Positions 8,669-17,152 of a stretch of 64,000 nucleotides of DNA are shown here, piece after piece (position 1 is the first letter of the stretch; every line of letters begins with the position of its first letter). Source of the DNA: Bacillus alkalicellulosilyticus (lineage in GTDB: Bacteria > Bacillota > Bacilli > Bacillales > Bacillaceae_F); contig NZ_KV917381.1 of assembly GCF_002019795.1 (NCBI RefSeq), forward strand, positions 1,609,210 through 1,673,209, given 5' to 3'. Below the pieces are notes generated by a model that searched no databases, was not told the DNA's origin, and saw only the letters and a program-made list of their open reading frames with translations. A program made the translations under genes and the position numbers.

Positions 8669-9490
8669 ATGAAAGCAGTATTATATATAGGGCATGGGAC
8701 AAGAGTGAAGGAAGGCGTACGACAATATGAGGCGTTCATTGAAAAGGTCAAAGCTGCCATCGACGTACCGATTCAACAACATTGCTTTATCGAGTTAGCA
8801 GAACCGTCAATTCAAGCTGGTATTGATACCTGTGTTGAAAGAGGTGCAACGGAGATTGCGATTGTACCGGTATTATTATTAGCTGCAGGACACGCAAAAC
8901 TAGATATACCAGAAGAAATTGATGAGGCGAAAGAAAAGCACCCTTCAGTCACCTTTCGATATGGACGTGTAATTGGTATTGATCAACGAATGGTTAACAT
9001 GGTTGTTGATAGGTTATATGAAGCTGGTTTTCCACAACAACAACTAACGGATATCGAAAAACGTGAGGATATTGCGATATTACTAGTTGGACGAGGAAGC
9101 AGTGATCCAGATGCAAACAGTGATTTGGCTAAATTAGCACGACTGATTTGGGAAGCTGTTCCCGTTGATGTGGTTGAAACATGTTATTTAGCAGCAACAA
9201 AACCAAGTTTTGACGATGGACTAGACCGGGTGAAACGGATGTCCAACAAAAAGGTGTATGTTCTTCCGTATTTATTATTTACTGGATTATTAATGAAGCA
9301 AATGGCTGTTAAAATTGAAAAGCTACAAGAGGACTTGGGTGATCGTAGTATTCATTTATGTGATTATTTAGGATACCATCCTACACTCATTGATATTATC
9401 GCAGACCGAGTGGAAGAGTTACTTGAGGACAATGTCCGCGTAAATTGTGATGCTTGCAAATATCGGTTTGCCGCAATAGCTTCAAAGTAG
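8669..9490 (+). CDS. sirB: Sirohydrochlorin ferrochelatase SirB (CbiX family)
   Basis: This 273-residue two-lobe class II chelatase inserts iron into sirohydrochlorin, the last step to siroheme. The N-terminal lobe carries YIGHGTR and LLAAGHAKLDIP, whose histidines are the metal-handling residues. The second lobe begins with LLVGRGSSDPDANSD. The C-terminus ends in a CDACKYR motif that recurs as CDVCQYR in the paralogue at 30409, which sits in the B12 operon. Placement between the SUMT-HemD fusion and SirC assigns this copy to iron and siroheme; cobalt cannot be excluded from sequence alone. Confidence 0.9.
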   Translation: MKAVLYIGHGTRVKEGVRQYEAFIEKVKAAIDVPIQQHCFIELAEPSIQAGIDTCVERGATEIAIVPVLLLAAGHAKLDIPEEIDEAKEKHPSVTFRYGRVIGIDQRMVNMVVDRLYEAGFPQQQLTDIEKREDIAILLVGRGSSDPDANSDLAKLARLIWEAVPVDVVETCYLAATKPSFDDGLDRVKRMSNKKVYVLPYLLFTGLLMKQMAVKIEKLQEDLGDRSIHLCDYLGYHPTLIDIIADRVEELLEDNVRVNCDACKYRFAAIASK

Positions 9491-9500
9491 GAGGCTTGTC

Positions 9501-10127
9501 ATGTCATTATATCCAGTTATGCTAAACATAAAAGGGAAAAAAGTAGTAGTGGTTGGAGGAGGGAAGATTGCTTTTCGAAAAGTGAAAGGTCTTCTTCCTT
9601 GTGGTGCCAATATTTTTGTAGTATCACCTGATATTATTGATGAATTTCTTCCCTTTATTAAAACTGGACAAGTTCATTGGTTAAAAGAACATTATAGACA
9701 CGAATTAATTGAAGGGGCATTTATTGTTTTTGCTGCGACAGATAACCCGGAAGTTAATCGAACCGTGTATGAGGAGTCCTCTGAACAACAACTTGTCAGT
9801 CGAGTTGACGATATCGAACAAACTGATTTTTTTGTTCCTTCTGTTGTGAAGAGAGGGAAACTAACACTGGCTGTGTCGACCGAAGGAGCAAGTCCTGCGT
9901 TAGCAAGACAAATTACAAAAGAGCTTACAGAAAAATACGACCAACGATATGAAGATATTGTAGATTTTCTAGGGGCTGCTAGACATAGGATAAAGCAGAA
10001 AATCAAGGACCCTAACCAAAGAGAGACCTTTCTAAAACGGCTGATTGAAGAGGAGATTTATAAATTAACTGACCGAGAAAAAATAATAGAAAGCTGGACA
10101 GCAAAAAACAGTTGGGAAGATAAATAA
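9501..10127 (+). CDS. sirC: Precorrin-2 dehydrogenase SirC
   Basis: SirC oxidises precorrin-2 to sirohydrochlorin with NAD+. The 208-residue protein starts MSLYPVMLNIKGKKVVVVGG with the dinucleotide fold VVVGGGKIAFRKVKGLL, then VFAATDNPEVNRTVYE and VKRGKLTLAVSTEGASPALA, all typical of the MET8/CysG-N family. It lacks the methyltransferase domain of CysG. GGAGG precedes the ATG, ten bases after sirB. Its product is the branch point for SirB (iron) and CbiX (cobalt). Confidence 0.93.
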   Translation: MSLYPVMLNIKGKKVVVVGGGKIAFRKVKGLLPCGANIFVVSPDIIDEFLPFIKTGQVHWLKEHYRHELIEGAFIVFAATDNPEVNRTVYEESSEQQLVSRVDDIEQTDFFVPSVVKRGKLTLAVSTEGASPALARQITKELTEKYDQRYEDIVDFLGAARHRIKQKIKDPNQRETFLKRLIEEEIYKLTDREKIIESWTAKNSWEDK

Positions 10128-10176
10128 TCTTTCCATCTGTTTTTTTACTTTCAACCGATGAATAATAAACACAACG

Positions 10177-10953
10177 TTACTGCTTTGCAATTTTCTTTAT
10201 GAAATGTAACGCCTGTTCTTTTGTTTCGCTGAGGTAATAGGCATTGGCTATACCTACCTTTTCAACTAGTTGTTTATCTACGGATTTATAATAATAACTA
10301 GATTGAAAGTCCTCTGTAAAAGGAAAAGGATCGATTGTAATAGATTGTTTATCTAACCAATGTGCAATAAGATGGTTTTTAGTGGGAAAGACGACATCAG
10401 TGTTTTTAAATCCTCCTATATACCAAGGATGTTCTTTTTCTTTTGTGGAGCCTGGATGGTTTAAACAAGCATAAAGCGAAATGTCATCGCACAGTTGTAA
10501 TAATTGAAAGTGAAAGGCGAGTTGTTTTTCATCAAGCTCATCTTGCGATTTAAGACTATTTATCAAGTGAGTTTGTCTTTGTTTCTCTTCTATCAGAAAG
10601 TGTAGACCTGGTCCTTCAGGGGTAGAAGCGAAAAAAGAAGCAAAGTGCATGCTGCATAATAGGGCAGCATACATATTTTTATTTTGTATTTCATTAATCC
10701 CTTTTTTATAAAACTCAATTTTAGGGATGATCGGGTAATCTTGAAATGAAAAAGGTTTTTGAGCTTCGTCATTCCAAATGGGAGTGTGATCTAAACCTAC
10801 CCACCCACAGTCATGCTCATATATTGCAAGTAAAACATTTTTCTGAGCACTTGTGGTATTGAAAGGAAGTCGTAATGCAATATCACCTGCCAATCTAGCA
10901 TGGTCGTGCTGAGAAATCATAATAAAGCTTTGTTTGGTTTCCCGGACTATCAC
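10177..10953 (-). CDS. DUF3891 family protein
   Basis: This 258-residue cytosolic protein is of unknown function. From a GTG at 10953 it reads MIVRETKQSFIMISQHDHARLAGDIA, the usual beginning of DUF3891 proteins, with GAGGGAAGTG just upstream. The frame is open further upstream, but without a ribosome site. The repeated His/Asp motifs (QHDHARL near residue 15, EHDCGW near 45, SMHFASFF near 115, LCDDISLYAC near 175) recall a metal-dependent HD-like helical enzyme. That link is my inference. It stands alone between convergent sirC and cbiQ. Confidence 0.75.
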   Translation of the reverse strand: MIVRETKQSFIMISQHDHARLAGDIALRLPFNTTSAQKNVLLAIYEHDCGWVGLDHTPIWNDEAQKPFSFQDYPIIPKIEFYKKGINEIQNKNMYAALLCSMHFASFFASTPEGPGLHFLIEEKQRQTHLINSLKSQDELDEKQLAFHFQLLQLCDDISLYACLNHPGSTKEKEHPWYIGGFKNTDVVFPTKNHLIAHWLDKQSITIDPFPFTEDFQSSYYYKSVDKQLVEKVGIANAYYLSETKEQALHFIKKIAKQ

Positions 10954-11082
10954 AATATCACTTCCCTCGTTTATTACTATCATTGTAGCATGTGATAAAT
11001 GGAAGTAATAGAGACATGTGCATACAATTGTATTAAGCAATACTAATGAAAGGTGAACAAACGGTACTATTTAAAAGAGAAT

Positions 11083-11823
11083 TTAGACAATGAAGTCTAC
11101 AACCACGAGTACACCAATTAAGCATAATGCTGTACTTGTTTTAAAATAATCCATTCGTTGAATCTTTCTTGACTCCTCGAAGCATAAAGAACCAGTAAAG
11201 CAACGTGAAGCCATGGCGTGATACACTTTTTCAGACCGATTAATCGACTTAATTAACAACCCACCAGTAATTTGACCGTAAGTTTTCAAGTTACTAATCT
11301 GAATCCCGCCTTTAAAATATCGAGATTTTAGGGCGAGTTGCATTTTTTGAATATCATCTAGGAACAAAAACACATACCGATAGGCAAGCAAAAGAATAGT
11401 AATCATGATGGATGGAACTTTTAGCTGGGCCAAACTATTTATAAACTGATCCGTGGATTGAGTATCTAAAATAATTGTCATAACAGTCATAGACGTAACA
11501 GCTTTAAGGATAATCAATAAAGCAAAGGAAATATTTCCGTAATTAATTGGCCATCCGTTACTAAAAATCAAGGGAAGTGTCATTAATAAAAGAAATGGAG
11601 CAATGATAAAATATCTCCCTAGTAACGTTTTAACTGTAATTCCCATTGCAAGACACGCAACTACAGAAACAGTGAGTGCCATAATGGCTAATAACGGTGT
11701 AGAAAGACTAACTACCCCAAATATAAAAAGGAGAGCTGTCAGTAATTTCATTCGAGACTCCCACATATACGCCCATTTAGAAACCCCTTGTACTTCATAT
11801 TTACTTTCGGATGAGGTTGTCAT
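11083..11823 (-). CDS. cbiQ: Cobalt/nickel ECF transporter T component CbiQ
   Basis: CbiQ is the transmembrane coupling subunit of an energy-coupling-factor importer for Co2+ or Ni2+. The 246-residue protein has about five membrane segments and the two cytoplasmic Ala-Arg-type motifs that contact the ATPase (ALKSRYFKGG and AMASRCFTGS). It starts 28 bases after cbiM with GAGGGTGA before the ATG. No ATPase gene follows it; the only cbiO in the window is at 16264 on the other strand. Confidence 0.9.
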   Translation of the reverse strand: MTTSSESKYEVQGVSKWAYMWESRMKLLTALLFIFGVVSLSTPLLAIMALTVSVVACLAMGITVKTLLGRYFIIAPFLLLMTLPLIFSNGWPINYGNISFALLIILKAVTSMTVMTIILDTQSTDQFINSLAQLKVPSIMITILLLAYRYVFLFLDDIQKMQLALKSRYFKGGIQISNLKTYGQITGGLLIKSINRSEKVYHAMASRCFTGSLCFEESRKIQRMDYFKTSTALCLIGVLVVVDFIV

Positions 11824-11851
11824 TGAATCACCCTCTTAGTTGATTTCAACT

Positions 11852-12463
11852 TTATTTTTTTTCAAGGACTTCAAAAAAGGTAGGTCTGACTGAGTATAAA
11901 TACTTTACTGAAAACCCAGTTAAGATTCCTTCGATAATAGCAAGAGGAAGGTAAGCAAGGATAACCATATTGACTACTGAAAATGTACCATCTCCATATC
12001 TATGATCAGAAAATAGGAGAAGCAGGATTAATAGGCAGACTGCAAATCCTATGGCCAGAAATCCGGCTAAAAAACCTTTTAGAAAGTGAGGGGTTCTAGT
12101 GAAGGTTTTCGCCAATATGTAAATGAGAACAGCTGGAATAGCCATGAGTAATGTATTTGCTCCTAACGTTGTTAGCCCACCGTGTTGAAATAAGGTGGCT
12201 TGTAAAAGCAATCCGATAAATATTCCAAGCGGTGCTCTCCGGCCAAGGACTAACCCTAAGAAACCCCCAAGGAGGGGATGAACTGATGTCGGTCCAATCG
12301 GAATAGTAATAAGGGAAGATACAAAGAATGCTCCAGATAAGAGACTTATTTTAGGGATTTCTTCTTCTTTTATCCCCTTTGTTGAATAGGCGATTAATCC
12401 AATTGCAGCTGCGGTTGTTACTACAGCTACAGTAACGCTAATGACACCATCAGACACATGCAT
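11852..12463 (-). CDS. cbiM: Cobalt/nickel ECF transporter substrate-binding subunit CbiM
   Basis: CbiM binds Co2+ or Ni2+ in the membrane. The protein has 203 residues if it starts at the ATG at 12463, which gives MHVSDGVI. In this family the Met-His N-terminus itself ligates the metal, so this start is required; GGGAGGG precedes it. The IPIGPTSVHPLLGGFLGLVLG segment around residue 60 carries the conserved His, and six or seven membrane helices are visible. No cbiN is adjacent. Sequence alone does not separate cobalt from nickel specificity. Confidence 0.92.
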   Translation of the reverse strand: MHVSDGVISVTVAVVTTAAAIGLIAYSTKGIKEEEIPKISLLSGAFFVSSLITIPIGPTSVHPLLGGFLGLVLGRRAPLGIFIGLLLQATLFQHGGLTTLGANTLLMAIPAVLIYILAKTFTRTPHFLKGFLAGFLAIGFAVCLLILLLLFSDHRYGDGTFSVVNMVILAYLPLAIIEGILTGFSVKYLYSVRPTFFEVLEKK

Positions 12464-12542
12464 TCTAATGCCCTCCCGTCCTCCTAAAAACAATGAGATT
12501 ACGAGTTATTTATATTCTACTTTATCGACATGTATTCGGACT

Positions 12543-12641
12543 ATATGGAAGCTTGTACACACAAAGTATGGCTGCTTGTAGACGTCCATATGAATTGCGA
12601 GCCATAAGCACTACACTTAAGGCTCGCACAGTGCTTATTTT
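12543..12641 (-). promoter_or_regulatory. Interleaved inverted repeats upstream of cbiM
   Basis: Four segments occur in the order A-B-A'-B' on the minus strand: ATAAGCACT partners at 12630-12638 and 12604-12612, GCGAGCC partners at 12621-12627 and 12597-12603. They can form either of two exclusive hairpins or a pseudoknot. A further inverted repeat, ATATGGA/TCCATAT, lies at 12543-12549 and 12585-12591. The block fills the 171-base gap between the YppG-like gene and cbiM. It does not match the cobalamin riboswitch. Confidence 0.5.
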
Positions 12642-13081
12642 AGGAATCCACCTAATAGCTTCATTACTGGGTTTACTTGCCCTACAAATCCCATGACACT
12701 TTGAACACCGTTACCAATTTTTTTATAGTCTATTTTTCCGTTTTGATCTCTAATGAAGGATGTTGGACCAAGCGGTGCATTTCCTTGTTGAACAGGGAAT
12801 CCTTGATTAAACGGAAATTGCTGAAAGGTTTGATTGAATGGGAACTGTGGTCCTTGATTAGCTTGACTGTAAGGCGTGGACTGTTGCTGAAATGGTTGAT
12901 ATTGTCCTTGAGGCCCGTGCATTTGTTGCTTTGGCATGAAAAAGTCACTTTTAAACGGATTGTTTTCTTGCATCACGTGATTATGATACTCAAAAGGATT
13001 GAAGCCCATTGGGTTAGCTCCCATATGATTTTTCATCATCAAAGGAAGATACTTGCTTTTATTAAAATTGGGTGGAAACAT
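12635..13081 (-). CDS. YppG-like protein
   Basis: This 148-residue protein is rich in Gln, Asn, Pro and Phe. It has a low-complexity centre (QGQYQPFQQQSTPYSQ and several FPFNQ repeats) and a conserved C-terminal end (IDYKKIGNGVQSVMGFVGQV, then NPVMKLLGGFLK). The shape matches the YppG-like family of Bacillus, of unknown function and probably linked to spores. AGAGGGT precedes the ATG. It is transcribed towards cbiM and divergently from the next small gene. Confidence 0.75.
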   Translation of the reverse strand: MFPPNFNKSKYLPLMMKNHMGANPMGFNPFEYHNHVMQENNPFKSDFFMPKQQMHGPQGQYQPFQQQSTPYSQANQGPQFPFNQTFQQFPFNQGFPVQQGNAPLGPTSFIRDQNGKIDYKKIGNGVQSVMGFVGQVNPVMKLLGGFLK

Positions 13082-13346
13082 TGAAGACCCTCTTTTCTGA
13101 AACGAATTTGAATCTGACTGAGAAAATAAACAAACTAGGATTCAATTACTCTAGTATATGTTGTAACAACAAGGGTTGTAACGGCGAATCACTAGTACTC
13201 TTATTTCTAGCATATAGGACGAGCCGCTTCAGAAAAAAGATTGAAAAAGTGTTTAAAATGTCCAACCAAGTGGAGCGGTGCGTCAATATCTTAGTAATGA
13301 AATTTAAAATAATACCGTTTTTGGTATAAGAAGGAGGCAAATACAA

Positions 13347-13631
13347 ATGTCCGCTAGTCATTACTATGATCTTTGTAGTAAAAATATCGGAAAAGCAGTT
13401 GAGATAAGAGACATTCATGGTCAGGTTCACCGTGGAATTATTGACAAATGTGATTATGACCAAGTTTATCTTCGTCCTCTTGATGGAGCTGCTCCACCTT
13501 CATCAGGACCAGGAGGACCAGGAATGTTCTTTTGGGGATTTGGACCAGGTTTGGCTGCAGGTGCTTTGTTAGGAATTGGACTAGGTTCAATTGTTGCATT
13601 ATCATTCTTGCCATATCCATTTTTCTGGTAA
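13347..13631 (+). CDS. Small protein with a beta-barrel-like N-terminus and hydrophobic C-terminus
   Basis: This 94-residue protein follows GGAGG. Residues 1-48 (GKAVEIRDIHGQVHRGIIDK and DQVYLRPLDG) look like a small Sm-like or KOW-like beta domain. Residues 49-65 are Pro/Gly-rich, and residues 66-94 form one hydrophobic segment ending LPYPFFW. Its neighbours suggest a spore or membrane-surface role, which is inference. The 265 bases before it contain an inverted repeat ATACC-gttttt-GGTAT just upstream of the ribosome site. Confidence 0.6.
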   Translation: MSASHYYDLCSKNIGKAVEIRDIHGQVHRGIIDKCDYDQVYLRPLDGAAPPSSGPGGPGMFFWGFGPGLAAGALLGIGLGSIVALSFLPYPFFW

Positions 13632-13642
13632 GAGAAATTGTA

Positions 13643-13687
13643 GAGGGTGTGACAAAAGGTTGTTTTACCTTTTGTCCACCCTCTTTT
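13643..13687 (+). terminator. Terminator (GGGTGAGACAAAAGGT family)
   Basis: GAGGGTGTGACAAAAGGT at 13643-13660 pairs with ACCTTTTGTC-CACCCTC at 13667-13683 (one base missing in the right arm), followed by TTTT. It ends the small gene just upstream. Confidence 0.85.
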
Positions 13688-13754
13688 CGTTATTATAGAG
13701 CTGATATGAAAGGAAAGGTAAGTTAGTTCACGTTTATAAAAAGGAAGTGAAAAA

Positions 13755-14276
13755 ATGGAATTTATGACAGAGCATTTGCTTGTAAGAAATATTGAGATTG
13801 AAGATAAGGAAGGGATTTTTCAACTATATTCTGATCCAAAGGTTCTCCAGTTAGATACGAGTGAAGGAATAAAAAGTGTAGAAGAAGCAGAATTGTTTAT
13901 TCGCCAAATCCAAAGCCCATACCTCAATTACAACTCTATACGGTCGATTGTTATTCATAAGGAATCAGGGGATACAGTAGGAACATGTGGGTTTAGGAAT
14001 TGGGACAAAAACTCTAATCATGCGGAAATAGGAGGGAACTTACAGAGTAAATACTGGGGAAAGGGGTTTGCATCAGAACTTGTACCGCCAATGCTAAGCT
14101 ATGGGTTTACACAACTCAACCTAAATAAAATATATGCCTATACGGTATTGAGAAACAAAGCGGTGCTACGTTTATTAGAAAAAAATCACTTTATACAAGA
14201 AGGTTTATTACGTAAACACCACCTTATTGGTAACCAGTACGAGGATGTCGCTATCTTAAGTAAATCCCACTGGTAA
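13755..14276 (+). CDS. GNAT acetyltransferase (RimJ/RimL type)
   Basis: This 173-residue acetyl-CoA-dependent N-acetyltransferase resembles RimJ/RimL. It begins with the usual TEHLLVRNIEIEDKEGIFQL and has GTCGFRNWDKNSNHAEIGG in the central sheet. The acetyl-CoA loop is QSKYWGKGFASELVPPMLSY near residue 97, followed by VLRNKAVLRLLEKNHF. The substrate is unknown. AAGGAAGTG precedes the ATG. It lies between two terminator-bounded small genes and may be monocistronic. Confidence 0.85.
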   Translation: MEFMTEHLLVRNIEIEDKEGIFQLYSDPKVLQLDTSEGIKSVEEAELFIRQIQSPYLNYNSIRSIVIHKESGDTVGTCGFRNWDKNSNHAEIGGNLQSKYWGKGFASELVPPMLSYGFTQLNLNKIYAYTVLRNKAVLRLLEKNHFIQEGLLRKHHLIGNQYEDVAILSKSHW

Positions 14277-14333
14277 TGCACCCAATTTACATTTATTTCA
14301 TAACTATAAACTATGAAAAAGGAGGGAGATGCT

Positions 14334-14738
14334 ATGGATAAGTCTTGGCAAGGCAATAGTTGGAATGAAGTTGAAGACTTTTTAGGTGACGATTTTTTTT
14401 CAGAGTTCCAAGGACTACTACAACAAAAACAAGAACAAGAACCAAAAGCAAATCTATATATGTCTGGGAAGAACATCATATGTATTTTCACTTTGCCTGG
14501 ACTTACTTTGGAGGATGTTGAGATTTATGCAGAAAAGAAAACCATAGAAATAAGAGGAACACGGCACCTTGATTATCCAGGATTCCGGTTACTTCAAGAG
14601 GAAATCGAACAAGGTCCTTTCAAAAGAACCTTAGAATTACCTTATTCAATCGAAGTGCAGGAAGTAAAATCTTCATACCAAAAAGGGGTATTAATGATTC
14701 ACCTTTTAAGAGCATCCAATGAAGGTCAAAAGAAATGA
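14334..14738 (+). CDS. Hsp20/alpha-crystallin-like protein, probable spore coat type
   Basis: The protein has 134 residues from the ATG at 14334 (GGAGGGAG upstream); a start seven codons earlier lacks a site. The alpha-crystallin domain spans about residues 42-125 (NIICIFTLPGLTLEDVEIYA, then EIRGTRHL and KRTLELPYSI). It is shorter and more divergent than cytosolic Hsp20, like the coat proteins CotM and CotP. The start DFLGDDFFSEF recurs almost exactly in the paralogue at 18216, so the two arose by duplication. A role in the spore coat is inferred from resemblance and from the surrounding gerP-type genes. Confidence 0.75.
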   Translation: MDKSWQGNSWNEVEDFLGDDFFSEFQGLLQQKQEQEPKANLYMSGKNIICIFTLPGLTLEDVEIYAEKKTIEIRGTRHLDYPGFRLLQEEIEQGPFKRTLELPYSIEVQEVKSSYQKGVLMIHLLRASNEGQKK

Positions 14739-14868
14739 AGTCGTAAAGAATTACCATCGATTATTTTAATCTACCAAGAATGTAGTCATGCTTAGCAAAA
14801 TATAAATAATTTGAATGCACACTATTTGTAAAAAGAAATAACAGTTATATTAAAACGGAGGTGAATGT

Positions 14869-16023
14869 ATGGGCTTTTTTGATAATCATGGTTTAAGTTT
14901 CAGGAAAAAGAAAGCTCTTGAGAGTGAGCGCCAAACGGACTTGCTTGGAATTGAACATGCAGAAAAAGAAGCAAAAATTCCTGAATTTGAAAATGAAAAA
15001 ATAATAAAGAGATCGCTGGAGTATGGACTAGAAGCTGCACCGTCTATTGGAGATAGGACAATATCAACATTTACGAGAGAGCCTCGTCCAGCATATGCAG
15101 GTATTCCGACTTTTTTACGGGCCCCTTTTTTGGAAGATGTTCGTAAAGTTGGAGAATATGATGTAGCCTTTTTAGGAGTTCCATTCGATATAGGAACAAC
15201 CTATAGAGCGGGTGCGAGATTTGGTCCAGAAGCGATGAGAAGAATTTCAAAACTATACACAAGTTATAGCTATGAAAAAAATGTAGACCTTGTTGAATCA
15301 TTGAAAATGTGCGATGTAGGTGATGTCTTTACGATTGCCAATATTGAGAAGAGCTTTGACCAAATTTATAAGGCTGTTAGCCATGTATTTGCTCAAGGTA
15401 CTTTGCCGGTTATGCTTGGTGGTGACCATGCGATCGGTTACCCTTGTTTGAGAGCCATCGCAGATAATGTTGATGGGAAAGTAGGAATTATCCATATGGA
15501 CCGCCATCTAGATTTACAAGAGAAGGATATGGATGAAAGGATGCACACTACACCTTGGTTTCATGCAACCAACATTCCAAATGCACCGCCTTCTAATCTT
15601 GTCCAAGTTGGGATCGGAGGTTGGCAGGTTCCTAGAGAAGCCGTAAAAAACGTTCGCAAGCTAAACACTACAGCAATATCGATAGGTGATATTGAGAGAT
15701 TAGGAATTGAAAAGGTAGCGGAAATTGCGTTAGAGACAGCTTGGAAGGGAGCAAAAGCTGTTTATTTAAGTGTGGACATTGATAGTTTTGATGCTGGATT
15801 TGTACCCGGAACCGGTTGGCCAGAACCAGGAGGGTTCCTTCCTAGAGAGGGATTGAAGTTTTTAGATATTGTCGCAAGAGAAGGTATTTGTGGTATGGAG
15901 TTAGTTGAAGTTTCCCCTCCTTATGATGTAAGTGATCAGACCGCATTACTTGGAACTAGAATTATAGCAGATGTGCTAGCGGCTATGGTCGATGCAGGAA
16001 AAATCGGAAAGAAATTTGTATAG
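14869..16023 (+). CDS. Ureohydrolase (arginase/agmatinase superfamily), probable guanidine hydrolase
   Basis: This 384-residue enzyme has a ureohydrolase core (residues 95-375) and a 90-residue N-terminal extension that classical agmatinases of about 300 residues lack. The binuclear metal ligands are present: GGDHA, MDRHLD and VDIDSFD. The usual DAHxD is here DRHxD, followed by QEKDMDERMHTTPWFHATN and later VQVGIGGWQVPRE and GFVPGTGWPEPGG. As I remember them, these features and the extension mark the Ni-dependent guanidine hydrolases such as cyanobacterial Sll1077 (GdmH), once labelled SpeB2. The product would be urea plus ammonia. It is followed by cbiO, and CbiM/CbiQ lie 2.4 kb upstream. 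No guanidine riboswitch is visible upstream. Confidence 0.72.
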   Translation: MGFFDNHGLSFRKKKALESERQTDLLGIEHAEKEAKIPEFENEKIIKRSLEYGLEAAPSIGDRTISTFTREPRPAYAGIPTFLRAPFLEDVRKVGEYDVAFLGVPFDIGTTYRAGARFGPEAMRRISKLYTSYSYEKNVDLVESLKMCDVGDVFTIANIEKSFDQIYKAVSHVFAQGTLPVMLGGDHAIGYPCLRAIADNVDGKVGIIHMDRHLDLQEKDMDERMHTTPWFHATNIPNAPPSNLVQVGIGGWQVPREAVKNVRKLNTTAISIGDIERLGIEKVAEIALETAWKGAKAVYLSVDIDSFDAGFVPGTGWPEPGGFLPREGLKFLDIVAREGICGMELVEVSPPYDVSDQTALLGTRIIADVLAAMVDAGKIGKKFV

Positions 16024-16263
16024 ATAAAAGATATTTATAACAGTGCAATGAGTAAAGTCATCAACTCCATTTATGATCTTTTTATCAGGGGTTTGGTGAG
16101 CAGAGCCATTGCCTTTTTCTTGTTATTAGGACAAGTTTATTCCTATTCTGGATTAAAAAATGTCTTTTTACTTTAATTCATAGGGGCTTGTCTCGATTCA
16201 TAACATAATACTAGCTTGCTACTAAACTAAGCCGATAATTTATTTTCTGAGAGGAAGTCTTAT

Positions 16264-17091
16264 ATGTATGCTATTGACATGAAGGATGTCGTCTATGAGT
16301 ACCCTGATAAGACAAAGGCTGTAAACAACCTATCACTCCAAATCCCTATAGGTGCGAAGGTTGCCATTCTAGGACCAAACGGAGCTGGGAAATCAACGTT
16401 ATTACATCATTTGAATGGATTAAAACTCCCACAAAGTGGGTCAATATCGATAATGGGAATGCCACTGACCAAAAAGCATTTAAAGAGTATTCGCCAAAAA
16501 GTAGGTCTCGTGTTCCAGGACCCAGATGACCAAGTTTTCTCAAGTACGGTTTGGGAGGATGTCCAATTTGGTCCGAAAAATTTAGGGCTATCGGCAGAAG
16601 AGGTCAAAGGTGTATGTGAGGTTGCGCTCGGTTCTGTGGGAATGTTGGAAAATAAGGAGAAGGCTCCATTCCATTTGAGTTATGGTCAAAAGAAGAGAGT
16701 CGCTATTGCAGGAATCCTTGCTATGAAACCAGATATTGTCGTTTTGGATGAACCGATGGCCTATTTAGATCCGCAAGGGCAAGATGAAGTGGCTGCCCTT
16801 CTACAAGGATTGCACTTCTTAGGTAAAACGATCCTTCTTTCAACCCATGATGTTGACTTTGCAGCATCATGGGCAGATACAATTATTTTAATGAAAGAAG
16901 GGTCTTTACTCTCAGTAGGTGGACCAGAATTGTTAGTTAATGAGGAATCGATTAGGAACGCAAAATTACATTTGCCGCGAATTGCAAGATTATTTCGCTT
17001 ACTACCTAATGTAGATAACGACAATCTTCCTAAAAATGAACAAGAAGCGGTTAGGATAGTTTATGAAATGCTAGACTATCAAAGAGAATGA
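16264..17091 (+). CDS. cbiO: Cobalt/nickel ECF transporter ATPase CbiO
   Basis: This 275-residue ABC ATPase energises the CbiM-CbiQ importer. It has Walker A (GPNGAGKST, residue 38), the Q-loop VGLVFQDPDDQVFSSTV, the signature LSYGQKKRVAIAG and Walker B (IVVLDEPMAYLDP), then the switch His in LSTHD. The DPDDQVF form is typical of ECF ATPases. AGAGGAAG precedes the ATG. It sits 240 bases after the guanidine-hydrolase-like gene, on the opposite strand from cbiM and cbiQ. The split layout suggests the transporter may serve that enzyme with nickel as well as, or instead of, B12 synthesis with cobalt. Confidence 0.9.
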   Translation: MYAIDMKDVVYEYPDKTKAVNNLSLQIPIGAKVAILGPNGAGKSTLLHHLNGLKLPQSGSISIMGMPLTKKHLKSIRQKVGLVFQDPDDQVFSSTVWEDVQFGPKNLGLSAEEVKGVCEVALGSVGMLENKEKAPFHLSYGQKKRVAIAGILAMKPDIVVLDEPMAYLDPQGQDEVAALLQGLHFLGKTILLSTHDVDFAASWADTIILMKEGSLLSVGGPELLVNEESIRNAKLHLPRIARLFRLLPNVDNDNLPKNEQEAVRIVYEMLDYQRE

Positions 17092-17152
17092 AGGAGTTTT
17101 AGAAACAAAACAATCTATCCAGTCGATTCCTCCACCTCATTTTACAAGAGTA

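Noticed and set aside
12493-12696. 67-codon frame on the plus strand in the cbiM leader
   Set aside because: It lacks a ribosome site, overlaps the 3' end of the YppG-like gene antisense and coincides with the inverted repeats.
14740-14868. Guanidine riboswitch upstream of the guanidine-hydrolase-like gene
   Set aside because: I looked for ykkC-type and mini-ykkC (paired ACGR loop) motifs and saw none in the 129 bases before the gene.
14869-16023. Plain agmatinase (speB) annotation
   Set aside because: The protein is about 90 residues longer than agmatinases, has DRHxD in place of DAHxD, and no polyamine genes are nearby.
16048-16176. 42-codon hydrophobic frame between the ureohydrolase and cbiO (MSKVINSIYDLFIRGLVSRA...)
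   Set aside because: No ribosome binding site in front of the ATG and no similarity to CbiN or other transporter subunits; probably a chance frame in an AT-rich gap.
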